From assembly GCF_012927185.1 (NCBI RefSeq), contig NZ_JABBGB010000003.1:248001-312000 (forward strand): a stretch of 64,000 bases of DNA, given 5' to 3'. This stretch comes from Pseudoflavitalea sp. G-6-1-2. GTDB taxonomy: Bacteria; Bacteroidota; Bacteroidia; Chitinophagales; Chitinophagaceae. Made by a program: the position numbers and the translations under genes. Below the pieces are notes generated by a model that ran no database searches, was not told the DNA's origin, and was given only the letters and a program-made list of their open reading frames with translations. Positions within the stretch are counted from its first letter, which is position 1; every line of letters starts with the position of its first letter. Positions 9,026-18,674 of the stretch are shown here, piece by piece.

Positions 9026-10159
9026 ATGCGGACGATTCAAATGGTTGATTTAAAGCAGCAATATGCGAAGATCAAAACGGAAGTAGATACAGCTATCCAC
9101 GAAGTGATCGACAATGCTGCCTTTATTCAGGGCAAGGCAGTTACTGATTTTGCCGCCAGTCTTACCGCCTACATGGGTGCTAAACACGTGATCCCCTGTG
9201 CAAACGGAACGGATGCATTGCAGATAGCAGCGATGGCGCTCGGTCTGCAGCCCGGAGATGAAGTGATCACCCCCAGCTTTACCTATGTAGCTACTACTGA
9301 AATAATTGCGTTGCTGCGCCTGCAGCCGGTTTTTGTGGAAGTAGATCAGCAGAGTTTCTGCGTTGATCCTGCAGCGATCGAAAAAGCCATCACTCCCAAA
9401 ACCAAAGCAATAGTGCCTGTTCATATGTTTGGTCAGTCGGCCAACATGGAGGCGATCATGGATATTGCTCAAAGACATAATCTCTACGTTATTGAAGATA
9501 CAGCCCAGGCAATCGGATGCGACTATCAGTTCAAAGATGGCAGCACCAAAAAGGCCGGAACCATCGGTACCATTGGAACCACTTCGTTCTTCCCATCAAA
9601 AAATCTGGGATGTTACGGAGATGGCGGAGCAATATTCACCAATGACGATGCGTTAGCAGTCAAGTTGAAAATGATTGCCAATCACGGGCAAAGTAAGCGC
9701 TACTACCACGATGTAGTGGGCTGCAACAGCCGTTTAGACTCTATTCAGGCTGCTGTACTCAACTGCAAACTGCCTCACCTCGATGAGTATGCGGCAGCAC
9801 GCAGAAGCGCGGCTGATTATTACGATAAGGCATTTGCCAACCATCCTAAGATCAAGACCCCTTACCGTTCCCCGTATTGCAATCATGTTTTCCACCAATA
9901 CACCCTTGTGCTGGAAGGCGTTGACCGCGACGGACTGAATGCATTTCTTGCCGAGAACGGAATCCCTTCCATGATTTACTATCCAGTACCCGCTCACCGT
10001 CAAAAAATGTTTGATGCGTTTGGCGGAGCAGCATTTGATCTGAAAATTACCGACTGGCTTACAGAACGGGTGATCTCGCTGCCTATGCATACCGAATTGG
10101 ATGATGAACAACTCAGTTTCATCACCAGTAAAGTTTTGGAGTTTATTAATAAAGGGTAA
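9026..10159 (+). CDS. DegT/DnrJ/EryC1/StrS family sugar aminotransferase
   Basis: A 377-residue pyridoxal-phosphate enzyme that aminates keto-sugar nucleotides. It carries the family hallmarks NGTDALQIAAMALGL, GDEVITPSFTYVATTEII, EDTAQAIG and the Schiff-base lysine in FFPSKNLGCYGDGGA (Lys192). The sequence is close to WbpE/PglE-type enzymes that act on UDP-linked 3-keto or 4-keto sugars, and the C-terminal YYPVPAH segment is typical. It opens the nucleotide-sugar block, so it probably makes an amino sugar for a surface glycan. The matching oxidase and acetyltransferase of the ManNAc3NAcA route are not in the window, so the exact substrate is open. The next gene starts 137 nt later. Confidence 0.88.
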   Translation: MRTIQMVDLKQQYAKIKTEVDTAIHEVIDNAAFIQGKAVTDFAASLTAYMGAKHVIPCANGTDALQIAAMALGLQPGDEVITPSFTYVATTEIIALLRLQPVFVEVDQQSFCVDPAAIEKAITPKTKAIVPVHMFGQSANMEAIMDIAQRHNLYVIEDTAQAIGCDYQFKDGSTKKAGTIGTIGTTSFFPSKNLGCYGDGGAIFTNDDALAVKLKMIANHGQSKRYYHDVVGCNSRLDSIQAAVLNCKLPHLDEYAAARRSAADYYDKAFANHPKIKTPYRSPYCNHVFHQYTLVLEGVDRDGLNAFLAENGIPSMIYYPVPAHRQKMFDAFGGAAFDLKITDWLTERVISLPMHTELDDEQLSFITSKVLEFINKG

Positions 10160-10296
10160 CGAAAGGTTTTCGGAAGAATAGCCGTTTTTGCCAGGTTGCG
10201 CCATACATTGCAGTACCGGATCTTCCGGAACGCAGCGGCCTGAGCATAACGTCTGTATTAAACTTTCTGACCTCAACCCAGTAAAACACATTCAAT

Positions 10297-11628
10297 ATGA
10301 AAATTGCTGTAGTAGGTACCGGATACGTAGGATTGGTAACTGGTACTTGTTTTGCCGAAACCGGTAATGATGTTACATGCGTGGATATTGACAAAGTGAA
10401 GGTAGACAAACTGACCAACGGTCAGATAACCATCTATGAACCTGGCCTTGAAAAATTATTCCTCCGCAATCTCAAAGAAGAAAGACTTCGTTTCACCACC
10501 AACCTCGAAGAAGGTATCAAGGATGCTGAAATCATTTTTCTGGCACTCCCAACACCTCCCGGTGAAGACGGATCAGCCGATCTCAAATACGTTCTTGGCG
10601 TAGCCGATCATCTCGGAAAGATCATGACCGACTACAAGGTGATTGTCGACAAAAGCACCGTACCTGTTGGCACAGCCGAGAAAGTGCATGCTGCTGTTGC
10701 AAAGAACTTCAAAGGCGAATTCGATGTGGTATCCAACCCCGAATTCCTCCGCGAAGGCGTAGCTGTAGACGATTTCATGAAACCGGACCGCGTAGTGATC
10801 GGAGCAGGTTCCGACCGTGCGCGCAAACTGATGGGCGACCTGTATGCTCCATTCGTTCGTTCCGGCAACCCTGTGATCTATATGGATGTTCGCTCAGCAG
10901 AGCTCACCAAATATGCCGCCAACTCATTCCTCGCCACCAAGATCTCTTTCATGAACGAGATCGCTCAGCTCTGCGAAAGGCTCGACGCCGATGTAGACAT
11001 GGTGCGCAAAGGTATCGGCAGCGACGACCGCATTGGTAAACGCTTCCTCTTCCCCGGTATCGGATATGGTGGCAGCTGCTTCCCTAAAGATGTGCAGGCA
11101 CTGGTGAAATCGTCCAACGAAGTATCTTACGATTTTCGCATATTGAACGCCGTTATGGAAGTGAACGAAGCGCAGAAACTGCATCTGCTTCCCAAGATCA
11201 ACAAGTTCTTCAACAACGATCTGAAAGGAAAGAAGTTCGCCATCTGGGGCCTTGCATTCAAACCAAACACAGATGATATCCGCGAAGCTCCGGCCTTATA
11301 CATGATCGACGAACTGCTGAAAGCAGGTGCAAAGATCAGCGTATTCGATCCCGAAGCAATGCCCAATGTGAAAGCAGTGGTGGGAGATACCATCGAGTAT
11401 TCAGAAAATCAATACGATTGTCTGGAAGGTGCAGATGCGCTGATCATTGCCACAGAATGGAACGAATTCCGCACGCCCAACTTCCTCAAAATAGTTACTG
11501 CGCTGAAGAATAAAGTGATCTTCGACGGCCGTAACCTCTTCGAAGGAAACGCTGTGAAAGAGTTAGGATTCTATTACGAAAGCGTGGGAAGAGCAACTGC
11601 AGTACCCACAAACGGCACACACAAATAA
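10297..11628 (+). CDS. ugd: UDP-glucose 6-dehydrogenase
   Basis: A 443-residue NAD-dependent dehydrogenase that oxidises UDP-glucose twice to UDP-glucuronate. The N-terminal Rossmann motif is GTGYVGLVTG. The catalytic cysteine lies in GYGGSCFPKDVQAL (Cys261), and the general region ELTKYAANSFLATKISFMNE precedes it. ALPTPPGEDGSADL is characteristic of glucose rather than HexNAc dehydrogenases. The gene is followed after only 6 nt by UDP-glucuronate decarboxylase, which uses its product. Together they would give UDP-glucuronate and UDP-xylose. GDP-mannose as substrate is less likely from this context. Confidence 0.94.
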   Translation: MKIAVVGTGYVGLVTGTCFAETGNDVTCVDIDKVKVDKLTNGQITIYEPGLEKLFLRNLKEERLRFTTNLEEGIKDAEIIFLALPTPPGEDGSADLKYVLGVADHLGKIMTDYKVIVDKSTVPVGTAEKVHAAVAKNFKGEFDVVSNPEFLREGVAVDDFMKPDRVVIGAGSDRARKLMGDLYAPFVRSGNPVIYMDVRSAELTKYAANSFLATKISFMNEIAQLCERLDADVDMVRKGIGSDDRIGKRFLFPGIGYGGSCFPKDVQALVKSSNEVSYDFRILNAVMEVNEAQKLHLLPKINKFFNNDLKGKKFAIWGLAFKPNTDDIREAPALYMIDELLKAGAKISVFDPEAMPNVKAVVGDTIEYSENQYDCLEGADALIIATEWNEFRTPNFLKIVTALKNKVIFDGRNLFEGNAVKELGFYYESVGRATAVPTNGTHK

Positions 11629-11634
11629 ATTATT

Positions 11635-12618
11635 ATGGGAAAAAAGCGCGTACTCATCACCGGTGCTGCCGGCTTTCTGGGTTCACATCTCTGCGACCGG
11701 TTTATCAAAGAAGGATTTCATGTGATCGGGATGGATAATCTCATCACCGGAGACCTCCGCAATATCGAGCATCTCTTCAAACTGGAGCAGTTTGAATTCT
11801 ATCATCATGATGTATCGAAGTTCATCCATGTTCCGGGTGAGCTGCATTATATTCTGCATTTCGCTTCACCGGCCAGCCCTATCGATTACCTCAAGATCCC
11901 TATTCAGACACTGAAAGTAGGATCACTGGGAACGCATAACTGTCTAGGTTTGGCGAAGGCAAAAAAAGCCCGCATTCTCGTAGCTTCCACTTCGGAGATC
12001 TACGGCGATCCGCTGGTACATCCGCAAAACGAAGAATACTGGGGAAATGTAAACCCGGTAGGACCACGTGGTGTTTATGACGAAGCAAAACGTTTTCAGG
12101 AAGCAATGACCATGGCCTATCATACATTCCATGGTGTTGAAACCAGGATCGTTCGCATCTTCAATACCTACGGCCCACGCATGCGACTCAACGACGGCCG
12201 TGCACTGCCCGCATTCATCGGACAGGCGCTCCGTGGCGAGGACCTCACCGTATTTGGAGATGGATCGCAAACACGCAGCTTCTGTTATGTAGACGATCTC
12301 GTTGAAGGCATCTACCGCCTGCTGATGAGCGAGTATGCACAACCCGTGAACGTAGGAAACCCTGATGAGATCTCTTTGAAAGACTTTGCAGAGGAAGTGA
12401 TCAAACTTACCGGCACCAACCAGAAAATAGTGTACAAGCCATTGCCGGTAGACGACCCCAAACAAAGACAGCCGGATATTACCCGCGCCAAAGAGATCCT
12501 CGGATGGACCCCCAAAGTAAACAGGGCAGAAGGTTTGAAAGTTACCTACGAGTACTTCAAAAACCTGCCTTCAGAAGAATGGTTCAAACAACCAAAAGAA
12601 TTCAATAGTACCAAATAG
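11635..12618 (+). CDS. UDP-glucuronate decarboxylase (UDP-xylose synthase)
   Basis: A 327-residue extended short-chain dehydrogenase that converts UDP-glucuronate to UDP-xylose with NAD as a recycled cofactor. The NAD motif is GAAGFLGSH, the substrate segment [22 protein letters not shown] is characteristic of UXS enzymes, and the catalytic pair is Tyr148 and Lys152 in [14 protein letters not shown] supplies the serine-glutamate part, and [16 protein letters not shown] is the typical sugar-binding loop. It lies 6 nt downstream of the UDP-glucose dehydrogenase. The soluble bacterial length fits a cytoplasmic enzyme. Confidence 0.94.
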   Translation: MGKKRVLITGAAGFLGSHLCDRFIKEGFHVIGMDNLITGDLRNIEHLFKLEQFEFYHHDVSKFIHVPGELHYILHFASPASPIDYLKIPIQTLKVGSLGTHNCLGLAKAKKARILVASTSEIYGDPLVHPQNEEYWGNVNPVGPRGVYDEAKRFQEAMTMAYHTFHGVETRIVRIFNTYGPRMRLNDGRALPAFIGQALRGEDLTVFGDGSQTRSFCYVDDLVEGIYRLLMSEYAQPVNVGNPDEISLKDFAEEVIKLTGTNQKIVYKPLPVDDPKQRQPDITRAKEILGWTPKVNRAEGLKVTYEYFKNLPSEEWFKQPKEFNSTK

Positions 12619-12640
12619 GAACCGAAAGGTTCCTTTTGCT
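12616..12640 (+). terminator. Weak hairpin after the UDP-xylose synthase gene
   Basis: AGGAACC and GGTTCCT pair around a GAAA tetraloop just after the stop codon, followed by a short TTTT. It may reduce rather than stop read-through into the second half of the operon. Confidence 0.45.
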
Positions 12641-12728
12641 GCTTTTTAGCATAAGCTCATAATCCCAGACTGTAGATAAAGTTGGAAAAAATCCACCTTC
12701 ATTATTTACACAGAAAATTCCGTTGAAA

Positions 12729-14009
12729 ATGTACCAGGAACTATTAGATAAGAAAGCAAAGCTGGCAGTAGTAGGGTTAGGTTATGTAGGGTTGCCGATA
12801 GCATTGGAGTTCGCAAAGAAAATACCGGTAATTGGTTTTGATATCAACAGCCGCCGTATTGAAATGATGCGCAAAGGCATCGATCCGAGCAAAGAAGTAG
12901 AAGCAGATGGCTTCAACGGATGTGACATCATATTCACAGATGATGAAGAAGTGCTGAAGACTGCCAATGTATTCATCGTTGCAGTTCCAACGCCCGTAGA
13001 CAAATACAATGTACCCGATCTGAAGCCGCTGATCGGCGCATCCGGAACGGTAGGCAGAGTACTGAAGCCAGGAGATTACGTGGTATATGAATCCACCACT
13101 TATCCTGGTTGCACCGAAGAAGATTGCCTTCCTGTTCTCGAAAAGATATCCGGACTGAAAATGGGTACCGATTTCAAACTCGGTTACTCTCCCGAACGCA
13201 TCAATCCGGGCGATAAGAAGAACACGCTGAAAACTGTTGTGAAAGTGGTTTCCGGCTGTGATGCCGAATCGCTCGACCAGATCGCAAAGATCTATGAACT
13301 GGTGGTAGATGCAGGCGTACACAGAGCTTCTTCGATAAAAGTGGCGGAAGCTTCCAAGATCGTAGAGAACACACAGCGCGATCTCAACATCGCACTGATG
13401 AACGAACTCAGCCTCATCTTCGATCGAATGGGTGTAAACACATTCGAAGTGATCGAAGCGGCAGGAACCAAATGGAACTTCCTGAAATTCCATCCCGGCC
13501 TTGTTGGTGGTCACTGTATCGGAGTTGATCCATACTACCTCACCTACAAAGCCGCTTCTCTGGGATATGAGAGCAAAGTGATCACAGCCAGCCGTTTCAT
13601 CAACGATGATATGGCAAAGTATGTGGCAAGAAAAATAATCACTTACGTACTCAGAAACTCCAATGAACCCAAAGTGCTGGTGAAGGGAGTAACATTCAAA
13701 GAGAACGTAAGCGATATACGCAACTCGAAGATCATCGACACGGTGAAAGAATTGCTGGCCTTCAATTTCCATGTGGATGTAGAAGATCCATATGCAGAAA
13801 CGGACGAAGTGCACGAAGAATACGGACTGCACCTCACCCGCAAGCTGGCCAATGATTACGATGCCGTGATTGTAACAGTACCGCATGCACCTTATGTAAG
13901 TCTCGGCGATGAAGACTTCGCCAGCATTACCAGGCCGCATGCACTGATTGCAGACCTGAAAGGAATATACAAGAACAAGATCTCCAGCAGAAATTACTGG
14001 AGTTTATAA
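12729..14009 (+). CDS. UDP-N-acetylhexosamine 6-dehydrogenase (TviB/WbpO type)
   Basis: A 426-residue nucleotide-sugar dehydrogenase. The start is the ATG at 12729 (MYQELLDKKAKLAVVGLGYVG); an upstream TTG at 12723 adds only two residues. The Rossmann motif GLGYVGLP, the VPTPVDKYNVPDL segment, the YSPERINPGDKKNTL segment and the catalytic cysteine in GLVGGHCIGVDPYYL (Cys263) are those of enzymes oxidising UDP-GlcNAc or UDP-GalNAc to the uronic acid. It differs strongly from the UDP-glucose dehydrogenase 1.1 kb upstream, so the two are not redundant. The product would be an N-acetylhexosaminuronate precursor for a capsule or O-antigen. Confidence 0.9.
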   Translation: MYQELLDKKAKLAVVGLGYVGLPIALEFAKKIPVIGFDINSRRIEMMRKGIDPSKEVEADGFNGCDIIFTDDEEVLKTANVFIVAVPTPVDKYNVPDLKPLIGASGTVGRVLKPGDYVVYESTTYPGCTEEDCLPVLEKISGLKMGTDFKLGYSPERINPGDKKNTLKTVVKVVSGCDAESLDQIAKIYELVVDAGVHRASSIKVAEASKIVENTQRDLNIALMNELSLIFDRMGVNTFEVIEAAGTKWNFLKFHPGLVGGHCIGVDPYYLTYKAASLGYESKVITASRFINDDMAKYVARKIITYVLRNSNEPKVLVKGVTFKENVSDIRNSKIIDTVKELLAFNFHVDVEDPYAETDEVHEEYGLHLTRKLANDYDAVIVTVPHAPYVSLGDEDFASITRPHALIADLKGIYKNKISSRNYWSL

Positions 14010-14017
14010 ATCAGATA

Positions 14018-15082
14018 ATGGCAAACTATTCAAAAAAGATCATGATCACCGGTGGAGCCGGTTTCATTGGTTCGCATGTAGTGCGACTGTTTGTAAACAA
14101 GTATCCTTCTTACCTCATCGTAAACCTCGATGCGCTCACGTATGCGGGCAATCTGGAGAACCTCAAAGATGTGGAAGGAAAAGCGAATTATGTGTTTGAG
14201 AAAGGTGATATACTTGATGAACAACGCATCACCGAACTGTTTGAGAAATATGATTTCGATGGGGTGATACATCTCGCTGCCGAAAGCCATGTAGACCGCT
14301 CCATCAAAGATCCGCTGGCCTTTGTTCGTACCAATGTACTGGGCACTGTGAATATGCTCAACGTGAGCAAACAGTACTGGAGCAAAAAAGGTATGGAAGG
14401 GAAGCGCTTCTATCATGTATCAACAGACGAAGTGTATGGGTCGCTGGGCGAAACAGGTTTCTTTACCGAGACTACCCCTTATGATCCGCGTTCTCCGTAC
14501 TCGGCTTCGAAAGCATCCTCAGATCATTTTGTATTTGCCTATCATCATACTTACGGATTGCCTGTTGTGATGAGCAACTGCTCCAACAACTACGGCTCCA
14601 ATCACTTCCCTGAGAAGCTGATCCCTTTAATGATCAACAATATCGTGAACAATAAGCCGCTGCCTGTTTATGGCAAAGGCGATAATGTGCGCGACTGGCT
14701 CTTTGTAGAAGATCATGCTACTGCTATCGATACCATCTATCACAACGGTGAAAACGGTGGCAAGTACAATGTCGGCGGATTCAACGAGTGGAAGAACATC
14801 GATATCGTTCACCTGCTCTGCGGCATCATGGACAGGAAACTGAATCGTCCTGCAGGTGAATCTGCAAAGCTGATCACGTTTGTGAAAGATCGCCCTGGTC
14901 ACGATCACCGTTATGCGATCGATGCCTCCAAACTCAATACTGAACTGGGATGGAAGCCATCACTTCAGTTTGAAGAAGGGCTGGAGAAAACAGTAGACTG
15001 GTATCTTTCCAACGAAGAATGGATAAAACATGTAACCTCCGGCGACTATCAGCATTACTACGAGGAGCAGTACAAGAAATAA
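14018..15082 (+). CDS. rfbB: dTDP-glucose 4,6-dehydratase
   Basis: A 354-residue NAD-dependent dehydratase forming dTDP-4-keto-6-deoxyglucose, the second step of dTDP-rhamnose synthesis. It shows TGGAGFIGSHVVRLF, HLAAESHVDRSI, the catalytic STDEVYGSLG triad segment and YSASK (Tyr161, Lys165), followed by SNCSNNYGSNHFPEKLIP. Length and motifs are standard. It starts 8 nt after the HexNAc dehydrogenase and is followed by rfbC and rfbD. The first enzyme of the pathway, rfbA, is missing from the window and must lie elsewhere. Confidence 0.97.
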   Translation: MANYSKKIMITGGAGFIGSHVVRLFVNKYPSYLIVNLDALTYAGNLENLKDVEGKANYVFEKGDILDEQRITELFEKYDFDGVIHLAAESHVDRSIKDPLAFVRTNVLGTVNMLNVSKQYWSKKGMEGKRFYHVSTDEVYGSLGETGFFTETTPYDPRSPYSASKASSDHFVFAYHHTYGLPVVMSNCSNNYGSNHFPEKLIPLMINNIVNNKPLPVYGKGDNVRDWLFVEDHATAIDTIYHNGENGGKYNVGGFNEWKNIDIVHLLCGIMDRKLNRPAGESAKLITFVKDRPGHDHRYAIDASKLNTELGWKPSLQFEEGLEKTVDWYLSNEEWIKHVTSGDYQHYYEEQYKK

Positions 15083-15111
15083 ACCACTAATTCAACAGCA
15101 AATTTTATAGA

Positions 15112-15669
15112 ATGCCTTTTTTTGACACAGCATTTCCCGGCCTGATCACTTTTGAACCAGCCGTTTTTGAAGATGACCGCGGATTCTTCTTTGAATCGTA
15201 CAACGACAAGGTTTTTGAAGAGCAGGAGATTGGTCCGTTTTTGCAGGACAATCAGTCGCACTCCAAATATGGTGTGATCCGCGGACTGCACTATCAGCTC
15301 GATCCTCATGCGCAGGCGAAGCTGGTACGTGTACTTTCCGGAAAGATCCTCGATGTGGCGGTTGATCTCCGTAAAGGTTCACCTACATTCGGCAAAGTGT
15401 TCAAAATAGAACTGTCTGGTGAGAACAAAAAGCAGCTGTATATCCCCGGCGGATTTGCCCATGGTTTCTCCGTACTCAGCGAAACTGCCGATGTACTGTA
15501 CAAATGCGATGCATTCTACAATAAGGAATCGGAAGGCGGCATCATCTACAATGATCCCGAACTGAATATCGACTGGAAGATTCCTGCAGACCAGGTGATC
15601 GTTTCAGCCAAGGATCTGAAGAATCCATCTTTTGCCGATTGCAGAAATAATTTCGAGTTCAACAAGTAA
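15112..15669 (+). CDS. rfbC: dTDP-4-dehydrorhamnose 3,5-epimerase
   Basis: A 185-residue cupin-fold epimerase acting on dTDP-4-keto-6-deoxyglucose. Visible motifs are FFESYNDKVF, the catalytic histidine in GVIRGLHYQ, VRVLSGKILDVAVDLRKGSPTFG with the partner aspartate, YIPGGFAHGFSVLS, and a tyrosine in YKCDAFYN. The catalytic His/Asp/Tyr set expected for true 3,5-epimerases is therefore complete. It sits between rfbB and rfbD with 29- and 10-nt gaps. Confidence 0.96.
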   Translation: MPFFDTAFPGLITFEPAVFEDDRGFFFESYNDKVFEEQEIGPFLQDNQSHSKYGVIRGLHYQLDPHAQAKLVRVLSGKILDVAVDLRKGSPTFGKVFKIELSGENKKQLYIPGGFAHGFSVLSETADVLYKCDAFYNKESEGGIIYNDPELNIDWKIPADQVIVSAKDLKNPSFADCRNNFEFNK

Positions 15670-15679
15670 TAGCGTCCTC

Positions 15680-16549
15680 ATGTCTCAACCCCTTATTCTG
15701 ATAACAGGAGGCCATGGCCAGTTGGGCAGCGAGCTGCAAGCCTTGCTGAAGTTGCATCCTGAATTTCGTTTTGCTGCAACCGATAAAGAAGATCTCTCTA
15801 TCGATGATGAAGCGGCAGTAGAAGCCTGGTTTGCGGCCAATAAACCCGCTTACTGCATCAATGCAGCAGCATACACCGCAGTAGACAAAGCAGAGACCGA
15901 TACGGAACTGGCTTATCTGATCAATGCAACAGCTACCGGAATACTGGCAGCTGCCTGCAAAAAACATGGAACCCGTTTTGTGCATGTATCTACCGATTAT
16001 GTTTTCGATGGAACTTCTTCGGAGCCTTACACAGAGGAGCATCCCACAGATCCTATCAATGCATATGGTGCATCCAAAGAAAGAGGAGAGGAGTTGTGCA
16101 TGCAGGAGAATGAGGAGAGCATCATCATCCGTACAGCATGGGTGTATTCTTCATACGGCAATAACTTCGTTAAAACCATGCAGCGCCTGATGAAGGAGCG
16201 CGACTCGCTGAATGTGGTGAGCGATCAGATCGGCGCGCCAACATATGCGGCAGATCTCGCAGCTGCAATAGTGCATATCATCAGCAAAGGTCTTTGGGTT
16301 GCGGGCATTTATCATTACAGCAATCAGGGACGTATCAGCTGGTACGACTTTGCTGTGGCAATCAGAGATCAGAGCGGGCTGCAATGTGATGTGCATCCTA
16401 TTTCATCATCGCAATATCCTACACCAGCAAAGCGCCCGGCATTTTCGTTGCTGAACACAGCAAAGATCCGCAGCACTTTCGGTATCGAAATTCCTGAATG
16501 GCAGCATAGTCTGCAACGGTGCATCGATCAATTAAATCTTAACCGCTGA
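15680..16549 (+). CDS. rfbD: dTDP-4-dehydrorhamnose reductase
   Basis: A 289-residue short-chain reductase that completes dTDP-L-rhamnose synthesis. I chose the ATG at 15680 (MSQPLILITGGHGQLGSEL), because the longer frame overlaps rfbC and adds a non-homologous leader. The cofactor motif is TGGHGQLGSEL, with the catalytic STDYVFDG and YGASKERGEEL (Tyr-Lys pair) following. IIRTAWVYSSYGNNFVKTM and the GIYHYSNQGRISWYDFA segment are typical. The glycosyltransferase start follows one base after its stop, so the two are translationally coupled. Confidence 0.95.
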   Translation: MSQPLILITGGHGQLGSELQALLKLHPEFRFAATDKEDLSIDDEAAVEAWFAANKPAYCINAAAYTAVDKAETDTELAYLINATATGILAAACKKHGTRFVHVSTDYVFDGTSSEPYTEEHPTDPINAYGASKERGEELCMQENEESIIIRTAWVYSSYGNNFVKTMQRLMKERDSLNVVSDQIGAPTYAADLAAAIVHIISKGLWVAGIYHYSNQGRISWYDFAVAIRDQSGLQCDVHPISSSQYPTPAKRPAFSLLNTAKIRSTFGIEIPEWQHSLQRCIDQLNLNR

Positions 16550-16550
16550 T

Positions 16551-17765
16551 ATGAACAGGAACTGCGATATCATTTGCTTCAGTCTGAGCAGATGGGATTC
16601 AGAAATTTCTTCTCCCGCTTTAAGTCTGGCTAAAGAGTTCGCACGCAATAACAGGGTGTTCTACATAGATCATCCTTTTTCCTGGAAGGATTATTATCAG
16701 CTGAAACATACGCCGCAGATACAGCAAAGGAAAGAAGCGCTGCTGCATGGACGCAATCCGTACAGCAATCCGCCATCGCTTCCTTCGAATATTACGGTGG
16801 TTACAACGCAGCTCACCTGGCCGATCAACTTTCTTCCTCCTAGATTTTTATACAACCGGATGGCGAAGTGGAATGATGCCATTGTGCTGCGCACCATCCG
16901 TCAACTGATTAAAGATTATCAGCTGAAAGACTTCGTGTATCTCAATTTCTTTGATCCATACTTTGTTCAAAAATTACCGGAGGATATCAAGTCGCTGACT
17001 GCTGCATCCGTGTATCAGTCGATGGATGATATTTCGCAGGTAGCTTATTCTCACAGGCATGGCACGAGGCTCGAAGAGCAGATAGTGCACAATTTCGATT
17101 ACACGCTTTGTACATCGAAGGAACTCACGAGACTGAAATCTCCTTTTTCCAACAATGTGTTCTTTCATCCTAATGCGGCTGATACCGATATTTTCAAAAC
17201 GGCTGTAACGCAGATCCTGCCTAAGCCGGAGGCATTGCAGGGGATCGATAAAAAGATCATCGGTTATACGGGAAGCATCGAGTATCGTTCAGATTTTGAA
17301 TTGCTGAAGAAAATTGCAACGCATCATTCAGATAAGATACTCTTCTTTGTGGGACCCATTCAGGGTAATGAAGTGCAAGAGTTCGGTCTCGATCAGTTGC
17401 CCAATGTGATCTTTGCTGGTCCGCGCAAGATCACCGAGCTGCCTGCGTTTTTGCAGTACTTCGATTGTGTGATCATTCCTTTCAAAAAAAATACGCTTAC
17501 CAAAAGCATCTATCCGCTCAAGATCAATGAATACCTGGCTGCCGGCAAACCGGTGATAGCTACGCATTTCTCCGAAGATATTTACACGTTCAAAGATGTG
17601 GCGTACATCGCGGACAGTGATGATGAATTTCTTCAATTGATCGATACAGCCATCAATTCCAACAACGCCACATTGCAGCAGCAACGCATCGATGTAGCCG
17701 GGCAGAATACCTGGACGGCACGTGTGGAGCGCTTCTGGGAGATCGTCAGCGGAAACGGGAAATAA
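16551..17765 (+). CDS. Glycosyltransferase, GT4-like/TuaH-like
   Basis: A 404-residue GT-B glycosyltransferase without signal peptide or membrane span, probably acting at the inner face of the cytoplasmic membrane. The N-terminal half contains IICFSLSRWDSEISSPA and a YQSMDDIS segment like those of TuaH-type teichuronic or capsular transferases. The C-terminal donor domain has GYTGSIEYRSDFELL and the sugar-nucleotide binding region IIPFKKNTLTKSIYPLKINEYLAAGKPVIAT, where the E of NEYLAAGKPV matches the conserved EX7E-type region. It closes the operon, its stop abutting the stop of the opposite-strand gene with no spacer. The sugar transferred cannot be told from sequence. Confidence 0.85.
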   Translation: MNRNCDIICFSLSRWDSEISSPALSLAKEFARNNRVFYIDHPFSWKDYYQLKHTPQIQQRKEALLHGRNPYSNPPSLPSNITVVTTQLTWPINFLPPRFLYNRMAKWNDAIVLRTIRQLIKDYQLKDFVYLNFFDPYFVQKLPEDIKSLTAASVYQSMDDISQVAYSHRHGTRLEEQIVHNFDYTLCTSKELTRLKSPFSNNVFFHPNAADTDIFKTAVTQILPKPEALQGIDKKIIGYTGSIEYRSDFELLKKIATHHSDKILFFVGPIQGNEVQEFGLDQLPNVIFAGPRKITELPAFLQYFDCVIIPFKKNTLTKSIYPLKINEYLAAGKPVIATHFSEDIYTFKDVAYIADSDDEFLQLIDTAINSNNATLQQQRIDVAGQNTWTARVERFWEIVSGNGK

Positions 17766-18287
17766 TTACTTTGTTTTAGTGGAATCAGTTTTGCCTGAGC
17801 CGGATCTTCGTGGCGAAGTCATGCGGTTAACAATCTCTGCAATAACGGTATCGAACTTCACCAGTTGTTCGTCGGTGCAGAGGGCGCGCACTTTTTCGAA
17901 GTGGTGCATGGTGATGAGATCGAGCTGGCGTTGCAGCGTTGTTACATCATTTCCTCGGGCAAGGATGAGAGAATCGTATTCGGCTCCATGCTGCATTTTG
18001 AGCAGGTCGAAATATCGTTTTTTGGAACTGCGGATCGAATCCATCACCGGGCGTTGCGCCATGATGAGTGTATCGCGGAGTTTCCAGTAGATGGCTTCCT
18101 GATCGGGGGAGAATTTCAGTTCGTTCACCATAAACTGGCCCATGCGTTTTTCCTTATCTGCGAAGCTGGCAGCCTGACCATGCGTTGGTTTTTCTTTCAG
18201 CCAGTAAAAGGAGAGGGTGAGAATATTCGTCAGCAATAAAATGACCACCAGCCAGAGAAGCCATTTTTGTTGGGGGTATTTCTTCAT
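17766..18287 (-). CDS. Spy/CpxP-like periplasmic protein (heavy-metal sensor-like)
   Basis: A 173-residue protein with one N-terminal membrane span (about residues 9-30) and a helical periplasmic domain. It has the LKFSPDQEAIYWKLRD segment and a matching C-terminal helix ending in LCTDEQLVKFD, the repeated LT/S-x-EQ pattern of Spy/CpxP-type proteins. Such proteins act as ATP-independent chaperones or sense envelope stress and metals. It has no Cys/His-rich metal motif. The start overlaps the stop of the upstream gene by 4 nt (ATGA), indicating coupling. With the sigma factor and putative anti-sigma it forms a three-gene envelope-stress module. Confidence 0.8.
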   Translation of the reverse strand: MKKYPQQKWLLWLVVILLLTNILTLSFYWLKEKPTHGQAASFADKEKRMGQFMVNELKFSPDQEAIYWKLRDTLIMAQRPVMDSIRSSKKRYFDLLKMQHGAEYDSLILARGNDVTTLQRQLDLITMHHFEKVRALCTDEQLVKFDTVIAEIVNRMTSPRRSGSGKTDSTKTK

Positions 18288-18618
18288 GGTTCACCTGGGG
18301 TTTCGTCGTATACGGTATAGGTAGCAATGGTATAGTCGGCCACTACGATGGGAGCTGAATCGGATTTGGGAGGCGTGCTTTTGTTCCACATCTCCATAAT
18401 GGTAGTGATATTCAGCAGCACAATGAAAGCTGCCAGTCCGATAGACAATGCAGGTTTGGTAAGCAGGCGTGCGAACCAGCCGGAATCGGCATGGGTGAGC
18501 TCCTGCTCCATTCTGGCGCGGAGCCTGGCATAAAAGAATTCAGGAGCCGCGGCGCGTTTCATTCCCTGAAGGCTGTTCAGGATCTCTTCCTGTTCTTTAT
18601 TATTCATCTCAGGTGACA
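18284..18618 (-). CDS. Putative anti-sigma/membrane regulatory protein
   Basis: A 111-residue protein starting at ATG 18618 (MSPEMNNKEQEEILNSLQ); a second ATG at 18606 is also possible. Residues 1-50 form a charged cytoplasmic segment, with PEFFYARLRARMEQEL resembling the helices of single-pass anti-sigma factors. One membrane span follows (about residues 64-82) and a short external tail rich in Pro and Thr. It lies directly between an ECF sigma gene and a Spy-like gene and is probably the membrane-bound inhibitor of that sigma factor. No zinc-binding HxxxCxxC motif is present, so it is not a classical ZAS anti-sigma factor. Confidence 0.7.
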
Positions 18619-18674
18619 TACTGGTGAATTTTAAAACTACTACGTTTGACGTTAATATTTGAGAAAACATGCGA

